Shown: positions 12,628-26,601, counted from the stretch's first letter. The stretch is DNA of 64,000 nt from Hyperoplus lanceolatus (GCA_026929865.2 CM049395.1:34451501-34515500), one strand, 5' to 3'. Notes: a model not told the origin generated them from the sequence alone. A program made the numbers and translations.

Positions 12628-13507
12628 TTAAGCAATAGCACACAAGAGGGAGCATGTTGTCGCTCTATATCAGCACTGCTGTGATTCGGTCCTAGGCACG
12701 AGGCCGCAGGCCGAGTGCCGGAGTGAAACACAGCAGTGCTGATATAGAGCGACAACATGCGACCTCGAGTGTGCTATTGCTTTTATACAGCAGTTTTACA
12801 ACTGAAATTCACAAGTTAACTTTAAAATGTGATCTTTAATCATTTAAGAATGTATTTGCTTCCGCCAACACAAATAGTTCGACAACAGCAGTCAGAGCGG
12901 AGCGCGTTGCTATGCAACAACTTGACGCGAGTGAGCTCGTCTTGCTTTGTTTACTCTGGTAACATTAACCACGGCGGCCCTATGTCCCGTAAAAATCACC
13001 AAAGAAACGGAACGGCGGATCTTAATCTAGTTGGTAATAAGGTCCGCTGCCCAATCAAACCCCCACGCTTCATTTCCCAGAGTTTATGAGTGTATTTCGG
13101 CCCGGGGGAAGTAACGTTATACAATGAGGTGGGAAAGCTAGGCTAGGCTAAAGCTATGCAGCGCTCGTATTATTCAGCAGCCTGAGTTTATCTCCACACA
13201 CTATTGCTGTCTTCAGTAACGTGAGTGTGAGCGACTACCGCACACTGTCTCTGTCTGTGTCTGTGTGTGGCAGTGATGCCCACTCACAGGGGAGAGACTC
13301 GCCACAGTCAACCGGAGTCACACACACACAGATAACACACATGTAAAGCTCCGGCTCATCAATGAGCCGCGGAGTGATTTTGACAGTTGGTCTACAGTTT
13401 GGTGAACAGTCCGAGTGATGTTGTTCGCTAATATCAGCACTCCTTCAGAACGCTCAGAAGGTCTCTCGTCCAATCAGATCACTCGCTCAGAACCAACTGC
13501 TGTATAA
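12628..13507. mobile_element. Insertion interrupting palindromic copy 2
   Basis: In copy 1 the sequence runs CAATCACAT directly into ACAAATA; here about 880 bp separate those two halves. The inserted DNA has a strong hairpin at its left (12630-12782), then a region bounded by the 14-bp inverted repeat TTTATACAGCAGTT (12782 and, inverted, 13508). It may be one element with a subterminal hairpin, or a small foldback beside a second TIR element. No target duplication can be set with confidence. No coding frame is convincing. Confidence 0.7.
12630..12782. repeat. Near-perfect hairpin with 54-bp arms
   Basis: The arm at 12630-12683 (AAGCAATAGCACAC...) pairs with 12729-12782 with only a few mismatches. 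The 45-bp loop itself has a GC-rich internal palindrome (GGCACGAGGCC / GGCCGAGTGCC), so the whole segment could extrude as a stacked cruciform. Confidence 0.85.
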
Positions 13508-14375
13508 ACAAATATAAACTCTTATAAATAAAACACAAAAAGTGCCACCACATTAAAATAAACAGCTCATTTTAAAAAGTGGGGTGAAAGGCATTAACGT
13601 CTGACACATAAGGTGACAGTTTCCATTCTAGATCCTGATTGATTTATTACCAGATCCCTTGTCCTCTAGTGATCACAGTTTTAATTATTATATAATTTCT
13701 ATATTCATATTAGGCTATTGAACGATCGATGCTCGTCTGTGACTTTGTGATCACGCAAATGAACGTAACAATTGTGTGCAGCCGCAGAATTACATTTCAA
13801 CCAGACATAAATAGCCTATGTTCATATTAGGCTATTTAACGAGGCTCGTCTGTGACTTTGTGATCACGCAAGTGAACAGTAACGATCGCGTGCAGCCGCA
13901 GAATGAGATAGGCTACAATACAATAGGTTTATTAATCCGAACACAGTTAGCATTAGCCTGCACTGCTGCAACAAGGCTCCAACTGACACTACGTAAAGGC
14001 TATTTACAGCTTCGTTTAAGAGGAAAAGACAAGCATTTGTTTCCAGGACTCCTAAGATAAAAGTTCAACATTTTGTGTGTAGGCCTACCCAAAGCTTCGT
14101 TGCTTCATTCATATTCTACCTCAACATCTACATTTTACCACCGCCCTGGCCACGTGGGACCCTTAACAAACTGACGTATTTTACTGTGTACTAGCACCAT
14201 AACCGGTGGAAACTGTGTATTATTATTCACCGCTAGGTGAACTCCGGCAGTAAAACAAAAAGAAGACAACAAATTCAGAGTAGGTTACAATTCTGACCAA
14301 TAAAATGAGTTTGGGGCGTGGCTTCCGGTGGAGCTCCACTTTCCCCATGGGTCTGCAAATAGGTGCCTCTCGAGC

Positions 14376-14815
14376 TAGCGGGGCAGTTCGGCTGCTGTCC
14401 CCGCGGGCTGTCAAGCGCTGCCCAGCTCGCAGTGTAAAGTTCCAATAATGTGTGGCCCGGCTGCTCTCTCAGCTGTGAGAAGCTCCTGCACTCCCCGGGC
14501 GGTCACCCTCTCCGCGGGGTGCATTTACAAGCTGCCGCAGCCTCAACTGAAGACGATAGCTCCATTAGGGCAAATGTTACATTTGCATTTTTTATTTTGT
14601 TGAATGCTTGAAAATTTGCATTTGAATTAAAGCAGAAAATAATAAAATATAGGTAAATACTTTATTTGTTGAGAATTTAATTATTTATATGAAATTTTTA
14701 TATTTATTAATTTAATTAATTTACAGAAAATATGCTATATCGTCAAATGTATCGTTATCGGGATAAGTAATTCCTATATCGGGATATGAGACTTTGGTCA
14801 TATCGACCAGCCCTA
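14376..14815. mobile_element. DNA-transposon end, probably hAT-like
   Basis: The right edge (14785-14815) reads inward from TAGGGCTGGTCGATATGACC, close to the widespread fish terminal motif AGGGCTGGGCGATATGG, with the usual CCCGATA/ATCGTTATCGGG interior. The left half (14376-14580) is GC-rich with no coding frame. The left end is not visible because copy 2 of the palindromic element abuts it. Confidence 0.5.
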
Positions 14816-15534
14816 AGTGACACACACAGAAATACTATTCTCTATTATATTGTTGGATTACTTAGAAATGTGGGACCAACGGGCTGTGGGAACATAGACA
14901 TGCTCGCGCCTGGGGCATTTGTGTATTCTCCTCTTGTTTGTGTGAAAATCTCTACGAACAGTCCAAACACATTCAGGTTAAGTGAACTGAAAAACTCAAC
15001 ATTTCTCAGTGGTGTGAATGAAATGGGAAACGCTCCCTATGGGTGGATATAAATGATGGAAATGTCGTCTTTTTGTTATTGACAGAATTGTTTTATTAAT
15101 TTATATGTGTTGTCTATTGTTTTTATTGTATGTCTTTTAAATTGACCTTGAGTCTTATAATGAAAATGATAATGATATATAAATGAAAATCACACAAAAG
15201 GGACAAATATATAATAGGATTAAGTTTAGGTTAGGATGGGGATTAAAGTGTATTATAACGAATAGACAGGGGTTTAAGATGTGGTTTAAGGAGTGAATCT
15301 TGTCAGTGGAGGTCTTCAGAAGTGTAGAAAGCCAAATGTGAGTATTTATGTGTGTGTGTTTTGTGGAGGCGGAAGAGACGCCTTATCACAGTACGGAAAG
15401 CCGCCTTGTTTGTCAACAAAGATCCTGTGTGAGATCAGGGACTCACCACTTTTGAATCAGACAACTTTCAGAGAGGCTTCAAAACACATTTTCCTTCAAG
15501 GTGCAAACGAGAAAAAAAACAATGAAACTTCTTT
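14816..15534. other. Unassigned DNA
   Basis: No gene seen. A stretch near 15.21 kb with TTAGGTTAGGATGGGG resembles the degenerate GGTTAGG-type repeats that often neighbour fish microsatellites. Confidence 0.5.
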
Positions 15535-17610
<2,076 letters not shown>

Positions 17611-18279
17611 TAGTGCTGTCAGTTTAACGCGTTATTAACGGTGTTAACGCAAACCCATTTTAACGGCGTTCATTTTTTTTAATCGCACTTTTATGACTCT
17701 GGGACTACGCAGTGAAAGAACAGAAAGAAAGCTTGTCATTTGCAAAAGTCCTACTAATAACCCTGCACTCACACCAAAAGCTTCATGAACGTTAGTGGCA
17801 GCCGCCATTCATTCATTTACACTTTAATTTTCGCTACAAAGGGCGACTGGAGCCTCGGCTGCAGCAGCGACATAGCAACCACACACAGTCTGAAATAAGC
17901 CGTGGATGAATGACTCACAAAACATTTAGGCCTACAACAACCAGTTTAATTTAGCCTTAATACTAATTTGTTTTATATAGCCTAGTTTGGTTTTCAATTA
18001 AAAAAAAGGAAGTTCCACTTGTGTTTGTATATGCTGTTCTAGGGGTGGGGTGGGGGGGATCTACATTGTGGGCTATTTGCACTGAATTGGAAATTATCAT
18101 AGGCCAATTTTAGAAGAAATACACTGATTCACAAGGGTGTAGATAATGGGTGTGATAAGAGCATTTAAATGAGAAAAAATAATGGGACAAAAAGAAATCA
18201 AGTGACATTTAGAATAGATAAAAATGTGCGAGTTAACTATGAAATTTATGCGACTAATTTTATTTGTTTTACAGCACTA
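17611..18279. mobile_element. hAT-like non-autonomous element (AGTGCTGTCA ends)
   Basis: It starts TAGTGCTGTCAGTTTAACGC followed by TTATTAACG and ends with ACAGCACTA, an inverted 9-base match. The GTTAACGC / TTAATCGCAC subterminal text is typical of a fish repeat family that I know as hAT-type. The interior is AT-rich without a transposase. An 8-bp duplication is not obvious. Confidence 0.65.
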
Positions 18280-20590
18280 ATAAATGAATTTTTGTTTTAA
18301 GACTTCACACAAAACAAGCAATCTGAAGATATCACCTTTTCTGAAAACCTGTGATGAGCATTTTCTAAATATCTCTGAGGATTTATAGATTAAACAGTTT
18401 ATATATCAATAAAGAATCAATAAAGATTTATATTAACACATAAAAACACCAGTTTGTTCCCTCTCCACAACTAAACAATGATATCAGATAAACTTATCGG
18501 TAGAATAAATTAAGGACGAAAGCAGGTGCACCTGTTGCAACTTGGCACAAACATTGCGCAGTTAACACTAATTGCGCTATTAAACACTCATAAACACCAG
18601 CATGCCAGATACATTTTATTCCTTGCATTGATGACAGTGACAGGCGGACACTCCAACTTTCTTCATCTTGATGAAATGTGAAGGACGGGGTATGTCAAAC
18701 CGCTACAGATGGAAAGCGCAGTCCCTAAAGCCCACTTTACTAATTAAGGTCTGATGATATGTGACATTAAAATGTGCTCCCCCAGCTATTTTTCACCACG
18801 TTTGGATACATAAAACTCATGACCTCTGGCTTTCGAAGATGCTGTTTCCAAATGACATGAGGAGGCCCCTTTGGTCTGTTAACTTCCTGCACGTAGACGA
18901 CAGAGATAATTTAAATGAACGCTAGCTATCAGCTTGACAATGTATCACCTACACGTACTGATCAATCTCAACTCTTTCTGCTGTTCTCACATTGCTCTTG
19001 GAAATATATAATGTCAACAGGGCTTTCCTCGAAACAATGAGAGTGGCTTGAGTTTCAGACAAGCTTTTCTTTTCAACACTTACATCTATTTACATGCCAA
19101 ATTACTTGGTTAAATTGAGGGAAACATAAACCTTTTAAATAACGTCTTCGTTATGGTTTGGGAATGGGATCCTTTCTGATTATGGTTTCCATCAAATCAC
19201 CCTGACCTTGTCCGTTCACTGACTTTCTCACTCTAATAAAGTCACCTGACTTCCTAATTTGCTCACGCCTTAATAACTGACCCTTAGTGGTCGCCCTGGC
19301 AAGTGTTTACCAGCACACACTCCCCTCCAATTAATTTTTCTAAAAATATTTACATTTATTTTCCTGTGCTCATGCATGCTAACATCTAGGCCAAAAACTG
19401 AGAAGTATTGAAATTTTAATGTTTATAAATGATCAACTGTGTACTGAATTACTAATGCGGAAGGTGCAGCACAGAAGATGAAAGGCACACAGTGAAATGT
19501 GTGAATGCTGAGAGGTTTATAGCAGAGAGAAAGAGGGAGAAACATAACACAGTAGTTGAACAACAGTATATGTCCCTAAAACACCCGAATTGTCAGGCTG
19601 TTCAAATTACGTCACAATCGATGTCACAAAGTAAAACCACTCAATGCAGAATAATGATATGACATATCAAAGATTATTAGAACTGATAAGTTAGAAGCAG
19701 GATTTGACTGTTATACTTGCTTGAGGTGGAGCTCATTTTTAACTTTTTATAAAGAACTGCAACTAAACAACAAATTATTTTTGTCATGGAGTAATTATTT
19801 TATCCGTTAATCGATTGTTTGATTTGTATAAAATCTGAAAATCATGTAAAATCCCAGCCCAAAGCAACAACTTCACAATGCTTGTTCCTAAATTAAAATT
19901 GTTCAAATAATGAAAAGGAAGAGCAGCAAATCCTCAAACGCCGGAAATCATTCAATGCTTTTATATGAAAAAATTGCTAAACAATCAAAACTAATTAATT
20001 TTCAGTCAGTCAACTAACCTATTAATCTACTAGTTATTTCAGTTGTACTTTTTAAATTGTTAAAAGATATTATTTTAAAAACTATTTATATGTTTTGTAT
20101 TTAAAAATCTTAATTTATCTGACAATTTGTGACTACAGAGATATCAAAAAAAATTGGTAAAGTCCGATATGCCCCAATAAAATGCAGCAGAGTATAAGTA
20201 GTAGTATGGAATACACATACTCCACCTTACCTTGGTACCTTAAATGTATACCTTAGTATAGTGATGGAGGGGATTTACTTAGTTACTTTCCAACTGATGT
20301 CAACTACAGGAAATGTAAGAAAATAAATGTGTACTTTTAAGATAATTTAGGAACAGTGTCACCATTACATGATTTGCCCAGTAGAGGGCCCTGAGAAGTA
20401 ATGTTTTAAACTATTAATAATGTCCTTCTTAGTATGTATTTTGGAAACAATAAAAAAAATAAAAATAAAACAAAAGATATTAAAATTGTTTATGTTAATT
20501 GTTTGTTAAAAATAACGTATTATCTTTATATCTTCATTGATTTACGCGTATTAGTATCGGCCATAGGCTAGGTTTAAAATGTATTGACAT
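18280..20590. other. Unassigned AT-rich DNA
   Basis: No frame long enough to call on either strand over more than 2 kb, and no transposon ends recognised. Confidence 0.55.
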
Positions 20591-20954
20591 TTAAAGGAGA
20601 AGTAAGTGATAGTAAGTCATTCAGCTTTGCAGTAATTGCCAGATAAAATGTAGAGTATCCCGCTCGTTTTTATCCAATCAGTAGACAGAGCGCTATAAAG
20701 AGGCAGGTCTCTGTGCCCTAGAACGATGACTCGCTTCTTTACATCGCGGCACTATCTGACAAAGACGGCTGCACGTTCATCTGGTGTTGATGTTATGTGT
20801 TGAAAATGCTACAATAAAGTTTTTTTTAGTGTAAACAGACACTACGCATTTTTTTGCAGGTAACAGTGACGTAGGGACAAGGGAGGGGGACTGCTAACTA
20901 CGGTAACTGACAGGAAGTTGGCTAAAAGGACCATATCACTTACTTCTCATTTAA
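20591..20954. mobile_element. TTAAAG-type MITE, copy A
   Basis: Inverted ends of about 20 bp (TTAAAGGAGAAGTAAGTGAT at 20591, mirrored with one small change at 20954). The interior contains GTATCCCGCTCG, TCCAATCAG, GTGACGTAGGGAC and ACTGACAGGAAGTTGGCTAA, which recur in a second copy at 27.1-27.5 kb. No coding capacity. Confidence 0.8.
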
Positions 20955-21019
20955 CAACATAGGAACGTGAAAAATAGTCTTGCTTTCTTCCACAAAAGTA
21001 CAGTATCCTCCAGCAGCCT

Positions 21020-21253
21020 CCTGGAGAATAAACTCAACAAAGTCAAACCAATTTGACTCCTTAAAACCACTGTTTATATACACTTTGTTACATGATAGAG
21101 CCTAGGCTGTGTATGAACATAAAAAAAAAAAATCAGCGCACACACAGTACCAACAGGTAGTGGATTGTGAGGAGATATTCACCGATTTTTGAAAGAATAA
21201 AATTGGACAACAAGCTGGGATTGGAAAATTTGAATCACTGACTACACCTTTAA
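21020..21253. mobile_element. Diverged TTAAAG-type MITE related to 39240-39600
   Basis: Shares TTTATATACA, GAGCCTAGGCTGTGTA, GTGGATTGTGA, ACCGATTTTTGAAAG and the terminal ATCACTGACT...CCTTTAA with the better-preserved element at 39.24-39.60 kb, at clearly lower identity. The left end is eroded. Confidence 0.55.
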
Positions 21254-21639
21254 TACAGGTAGGCTATAGTACAAATTCTTCTTCCCAATGATGCTAACTG
21301 TTCTCTCCTTGCCTCGTGCACATTTTTCCTCCCTTTAATTTTTGCAGATTTTTTTTTTGCATCTCAATTAAAAGCCCTTTTATACAGAGCGAAAATTGGA
21401 CTCAATTGAACCAGGTTGACATATTGTTTTTATACCTTACATTTCCTTAAAAAACTAATATATGTGTTATATATATTGACAAATATATATGTATGGTAAT
21501 GGTCAAAACATCTAACAACTGCATATAAATCCATTAACATTAGAAAACATCTCCCTCCCATATGCAACAGTCGCCAGTTAAATGTGTTTGCAAAACCCCA
21601 TAAATTGCTTGATTTTCTTTTTTTTTTCTATATGTACTG

Positions 21640-21745
21640 TGTTCTCATATTCGGTTTCCTTCGTTCCTCTTGGAACCGATTTCTTTGCTGCTGCAGTGAC
21701 ACAATTCCCCCACAGGGATCAATAAAGTTTTAATCTCGTCTTATC
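21640..21745 (+). mobile_element. LINE 3' tail fragment
   Basis: ACAATTCCCCCACAGGGATCAATAAAGTTTT is very like the 3' ends of fish L2/CR1-like LINEs (AATTTCCC..GGGATCAATAAAGT). Only the tail is visible. The left limit is a guess. Confidence 0.5.
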
Positions 21746-22254
21746 TTTTATGAATCTCTGCACAAGGGCAAAAGCCTCGGTAACGTGAAGATGTGAACAG
21801 AGAGGTGAACAGGAGAACCACTGCAACGTTAATCATTCTATCATCCCTATAATATCATTTTACTTAGCATTTTGAGTGCAGTTGCAGAATCAGTCCGTCA
21901 TGAGCGGTCACTGATTTTGTACATTGTGAGCACATCCACAATTTTGCCCCTATTAGCTAAACCAATTATCTGGAATCAAAGTCTAAAAAAGTGGGTGCAC
22001 CTAATATGCCTATTATGATTTTCCATTACACAGAAACAGGAGTTAAGGTCTATGGCCACAGAAGCATAGGTTATGCAATGCTTATTCCACATCAGAAAAT
22101 GATATGGTTGGATGGTCGAATTTTTTTTTTACAGATTTCTTTAATCTGCTATCATTGCAAGTAGAACAATAGAAAAATAAACTTTGGCATCACAAAAATA
22201 AGCATCTGTACGGTTACTGTGTTAGAACGTATTGCTCTTGGTCAGAGCAATACT
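21746..22254. other. Unassigned DNA with a small hairpin
   Basis: No gene seen. A perfect 8-bp stem with 5-base loop (ATTGCTCT / AGAGCAAT, 22231-22251) lies just before the MITE end at 22255. Confidence 0.5.
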
Positions 22255-22284
22255 TTAAAGGTGAAGTGAGCGGTTTATTTGTGT

Positions 22285-22587
22285 TGTGACAGCTCCTGGC
22301 ACCTCCTGATTGGCAGGCTTCCAGGAGATGATCGCTAATTACAAACACCCATGCTGGCTGATCTCCTCAGCTATATAAGCTGCAGGAATCAGCCACTTGG
22401 GTGTTTTGCACATACATTACACTCACACAGACACAGCACCCATTACTGATTACTGACAACTGACATCTGACATTCACTCACCACTTAGTAACCTACGTTA
22501 AAGTTTGTTTAAATAAATTATTATTTGGTTAAACTTAATCTCTTGTGTGGTTTCCTCATTGTCATTCCCTTGAGCCGGGCTGTGACA
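22285..22587 (+). repeat. 5' LTR
   Basis: Starts TGTGACAGCTCCTGG and ends GGGCTGTGACA. It holds a TATA-like TATATAAG at 22372 and AATAAA at about 22512, in the order expected for promoter and polyadenylation signal. It matches the 3' LTR closely except for insertions in the latter. Confidence 0.9.
22372..22379 (+). promoter_or_regulatory. TATA-like box in the 5' LTR
   Basis: TATATAAG about 88 bases into the LTR. The corresponding place in the 3' LTR reads TATGTAG and is followed by an insertion, so the 3' copy would not be an equivalent promoter. Confidence 0.5.
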
Positions 22588-22599
22588 TGGGGGCTCATC
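22588..22599 (+). other. Primer-binding-site-like sequence
   Basis: TGGGGGCTCATC starts exactly at the end of the 5' LTR, as expected for annealing to a tRNA 3' CCA end. I did not assign the tRNA. Confidence 0.55.
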
Positions 22600-23393
22600 A
22601 ATAAGTGGTTGGATTGAGTAATTGAACAGTTTGGAGGAATCACACAGGACAGGTTGGTAGTTTGTTTGGGAGCAGCTTCTTTTAATGGGGGCTACGTCAA
22701 ACTAATTTGGTAAGTTTTTCAGTGATGAGTAAAACTTTTGGTAGTTAAACTGGTACTTGCTTCATCTAGCTTACTCTATAGGTATTATGGTGAAGGAGTA
22801 GGGTTTAACCTTGCATAATGGAGGAAATCAGTCTGGGCAATAATTGAAGGGACTTATTAGTCTTGGGATTAAAGGTGCGCAGTACTGGTTTTTGGGGAGG
22901 CCGGTTAGTCTTTGTTAAATCAGTTCATTTGTGCGCTAGTTAGTATATTTTGGAAGCTCTTTTGTGGTTTAGTATTGTAAAGCAGGAGTGCATGGTTGGG
23001 GATTGAGCTTTGTGTCTGGAGTGGGTAATCGGCTAAGGCTAGGCTAACAGAGTTGATTGTCTGGTGAGCACATGTCTGAATTTGAACTTTCCCTGTTAGG
23101 CTTCAGTTGCGTTTCCCCTTTGGGTTCCGTGATTTTTTTTTTTCTTTTGTTGTTTTTCCCTTTTGGTAGTGCTGTGGGGCGTGGTTAGTGTCAATTGTTC
23201 AATGTCAATTGTATCCGAAGGATCTTGGGGGTTGTCTGCTTGCAGGTCATCTTTCAAACCGGCTGGTTTACAGTGCATAAATACCCACCGCAAGCTGCAT
23301 GAACACTAGGGTCAAGATTATTCAGGTTTGGATAGGCAGTTAGTGGGGAAGTTCTAATTCTATTTGCATCCCAGTGATCAAAGCTGTTTTGTC

Positions 23394-25724
23394 ATGGCTT
23401 CCGTCGGTAGTTTTGTTAAACCTCCCTCTGAGGCAATGTTGAATGGTTGCACAAAAGACCAACTTTTGAAACTCGTGGAGCATTATGAGGTTGACATTGG
23501 GGATAAAAAGTTAAAGAAGGAAATTAAAGGGGCACTGAGGGCTGCTTTAATTGAAAGTGGTGTTTTGCCAGTCACAGTGCAAAGTAATGCTGTGGTTTCT
23601 CCTACTGTAGGTCTCACCTTTGATCAACAAAAAGAACAGATGTTAAAGCCACTACGAGTAACATGGCACGTTGGCGTCCCCTTTGGACAAAAGCGGTAGT
23701 ATTTTTACGACGCCCGCTGTCACAAAGCTGTTTTCTAGCTTGTGCCAGGCGCGTGAGTGTGACCTGAGAAGGGAGCAATATAGTGCATGTCCGTGTGTTG
23801 AAAGTGTGAGGACTCTTTTCGGCTCCGTGAGAGTGGTTTTGACACTGCATGAACCAATGCCAGTCACTGCCACACGCACCTGATTGCAATGAGTTGATGC
23901 AGCAGTGTCACCTAACTACTCTCTCACGGAGCTGAAAGATTACGTGTCCGACTCCTCACAGAAAGCGAATGAACGATAGACGGCAGTTAGTATGGATCAC
24001 GATGAGGTAATGTGTTTATGTTGTTGTAAATAATTACTATTTCAGATAATGGTTATCTGATGATGGTGATGCAAAGCAAACTTTGTGTTAGTACCAACCG
24101 CTCATTCATTTAGGAGTAAACACTGCAGTCTAGTTTCGCTCTCGTGAAATTGTATACACGTTGCTTGGCAACGCCCTCGTCCCCCCCATAGCCTATATCA
24201 CTCTGCCTTTTAGCTTTTCTTCATTGCATTTTCTTTTTTTTCTTTGATGGTTCAGCCCTGTTATCAGTCATTATGACGACAAATAACTGTATCAAACAAG
24301 GCTCCCGCTCCCCTTCCCTCACCTGGAGGGATAGGCTTCTCAATTCACGTTGCTGCGCCACACTGAAATCTGCGACCAATACGGATATGTGACCATAGAG
24401 CTTGCACGAGCGAACCGCAAATCGGACTGGGTGTGCGACCAGACCAAAAGCAGTAATAAAAACTATTTAAAAACGTCTTTCTTTGCACTGATGGTTTCGT
24501 TTGCTGTTAAAGGTAATTTATGATTATCAGAGGAAACATGAGGCTGTTTAAAAGATATTTAAATGTTACTCGTAGCCGCTTTAATACAGATGGAACATGA
24601 AAAGGCTCTTGAACGTACACAAATGGATAAGGAGTTAGCGCTTGAAGCAATGAAACAAAGAACAGAGCAGGCAAAACTGGACATTGAACAATGTAAACTG
24701 GATCTAGTTAGAGAAGGTAAAATGGCAGGAACTGATATAACTAGGTCTGCTGGTTCATCTAGGGTGGATTGTACTAGGAATCTCAGTTTGCTGCCTAAAT
24801 TTGATGAGGAAGACCCAGATACATTTTTTCCTTGTTTGAGCGTCTCGCTGATACACAGGAGTGGCCTGATAGTGAATGTACGTTGTTACTTCAATGCGTG
24901 TTTAGAGGTAAAGCCCAAAAGGCATATGCAGCATTAACAGCAGAACAGTGCACAGAGTATAAAATGGTGAAAGAAGCCGTTTTAAAAGCTTATGAATTAG
25001 TTCCTGACGCTTACAGGCAGCTCTTCAGAAATTGGAAAAAAGGGGAAAAGCAAACGCATGTGGATTTTGAAAGGGAGCTGGATATACATTTTGATCGGTG
25101 GTGTTCTGCATCCATTTGAAGAACTGCGTGACCTGGTTGTGCAGGAAAAAGTTAAGCAGTCGGTGCCTAACTACATATCTACTTATATCAATGAGAGAAA
25201 AGTTAAAACTCCAAAAGAAGCCGCTGTACTTGCGGACAAATATGGTTTAACACACAAGCGTATCTTTGGGGAGCAAAGTCAACAACGGTTTAGACTCAAA
25301 GACAGCGGGGAGAAAGGTGAATCAGATTTCAATCGGGGTTCTGCAAAGGGAGAGCTAGGCACAGTTGGGAACAACAAACCTAATACAACTTGTAATTATT
25401 GTCAGCGACAGGGGCACTGGAAGAAGGAGTGCCCTTTGTTAAAATCAAAAAAGGGTTTCAGTACAGGGCCTGCTCAATCCGTTGGGTTAGCTGTTCCGCT
25501 TAGTAGCTCCGAGTTAAGTACTGACAAAATTGTCCCTCCATTTCAGATGCAACCCAGAGTGTTGAGTGTAGCTGATATTGCTTTAAGATATGCTCCATTT
25601 ATATCAGAAGGTTTTGTATCCTTAGTTGACAATAGCAAGAAGGTGCCTGTCAAAATGTTTAGAGATTATGGGGCTCTAGTTAGCTTCATTAGGGAGTCAG
25701 CCTTACATTTTTCACCAGACTGAC
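23394..25724 (+). pseudogene. gag of the Gmr1-like element, interrupted
   Basis: Starts at ATG 23394 (MASVGSF). The first ~80 codons are followed by a 942-bp transposon (23643-24584). The frame then resumes with a charged coiled-coil-like segment (EKALERTQMDKELALEAMK), a capsid region at about 24780-25260 and a CCHC zinc knuckle (CNYCQRQGHWKKEC, about 25390-25432). The capsid part YRQLFRNWKKGEKQTHVDFE, then FDRW and later KTPKEAAVLADKY, has the layout of the vertebrate SCAN domain, which is known to derive from Gmr1-like gag. Two further frameshifts are visible, one in a T run near 24830 and one near 25108, so no complete Gag can be made. Confidence 0.75.
23643..24584. mobile_element. hAT-type MITE inserted in gag
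   Basis: Inverted ends start TTAAAGCCACTACGAGTAAC at 23643 and mirror at 24584 with about two changes. The flanking 8-mers AACAGATG (23635-23642) and TACAGATG (24585-24592) differ at one base and are the target duplication expected of hAT. Leaving out the element plus one duplication copy keeps the gag reading frame. There is no transposase in it. Confidence 0.85.
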
Positions 25725-26390
25725 ACAGGAAGGTGTATTTGAATCAGAGGAATGGGTTTAAACACCATTGTTGTGCCTGTCCATACTGTGCATTTGTCTT
25801 GTGGCATGATACAGGGGGATGTAGAGGTGGGTGTGCGTCCAGATTTGTCAATGAAGGTGTTGACATTATTCTGGGCAATGATTTGGCAGGAGCATGTATG
25901 TGGCCTGATGCGTCCACCTCTGATGGGATGTGTGTATTGTCTCCTGCTAAAGCGAGGTCTGAGGTCCCTGAGCAGTCGGTGTGTGCCGTGTCCCGTTCTC
26001 TCAGTGTGCTGCTAAGAGTTGACGTGCAAATAGCTGATCTTGGGTCTGTTTCTCATGCAGAATTGGTGAAGGACCAGATGGATGACCTTTCTTTAGTTAA
26101 ACTATTTGATCGTGCTGTGTGTTCTGGTAAGTTCGGAAACCATTCTGGAGCTTATTTTCTCCATAATGGCCCGCTGATGAGGAGGTGGGTCCCTCATGGG
26201 AGAAATTTGGCTGGGGGATCAGTGGGGAAGATTGTGCTTCCTGTGAGATATAGACAGCCGGTGATCGAAATGGCGCATGTAGCTGGTTAAGGGGGAGTGA
26301 GGAGTACATATGGGCGGGTACTTCAGCACTTTTTCTGGCCTTGTATGAAACGGGATATATCCACTTGTATAAAGACCTGGTAGCATTCAT
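25560..26390 (+). pseudogene. pol remnant: aspartic protease then start of integrase
   Basis: The protease begins after the knuckle and linker. The catalytic triplet reads D-Y-G-A (about 25660) where D-T/S-G-A is expected, so the active site is damaged. A LGNDLAG motif (about 25880) sits in the flap-to-C-terminal part typical of these proteases. A frameshifted stretch lies between (about 25720-25860). It then runs through about 120 codons to LPVRYRQPVIEMAHVAG and, after a stop at 26288, a YGRVLQHFFWPCMKRDI motif, which is the zinc-binding integrase N-terminus. The sequence ends there; the catalytic core, reverse transcriptase and RNase H are missing. Confidence 0.7.
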
Positions 26391-26601
26391 TCCTGTGGTG
26401 TGTTCCCGGTCTGTAGGGTCTTAGTTGCTTCTCGGGGATGCCGGTAAACAAAACGTTAGGACAAAGAGAGATATTTGTTCAACGGGTCAGTGGTCAGGCC
26501 TGAGCATACATTGTCTTAGGCTTGTTTGTTTGGTAATATAACTATGTTACCCGTATCTAACTGTTGTTGTTTTGCAGGTTACGTGTTGAACCTCGTTTCT
26601 A

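Larger units (their letters stand above)
12141..14375. mobile_element. Palindromic DNA element, copy 2, inverted relative to copy 1
   Basis: The left arm (12299-12627) and right arm (about 14080-14370) are inverted repeats of each other and match the arms of copy 1. The spacer (about 13508-14070) matches the copy 1 spacer on the opposite strand, so closely that an 80-codon chance frame (13818-14060) reads identically in both. The left flank (from about 12141, AGGACCTGTC) is shared with the right flank of copy 1. The copy is split by an insertion at 12628-13507. The right arm is shorter than its partner, so part of it has been lost. Confidence 0.8.

Noticed and set aside
12829-13089. 86-codon frame in the insertion of palindromic copy 2
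   Set aside because: No domain, no relation to a transposase, and within a non-coding inserted element.
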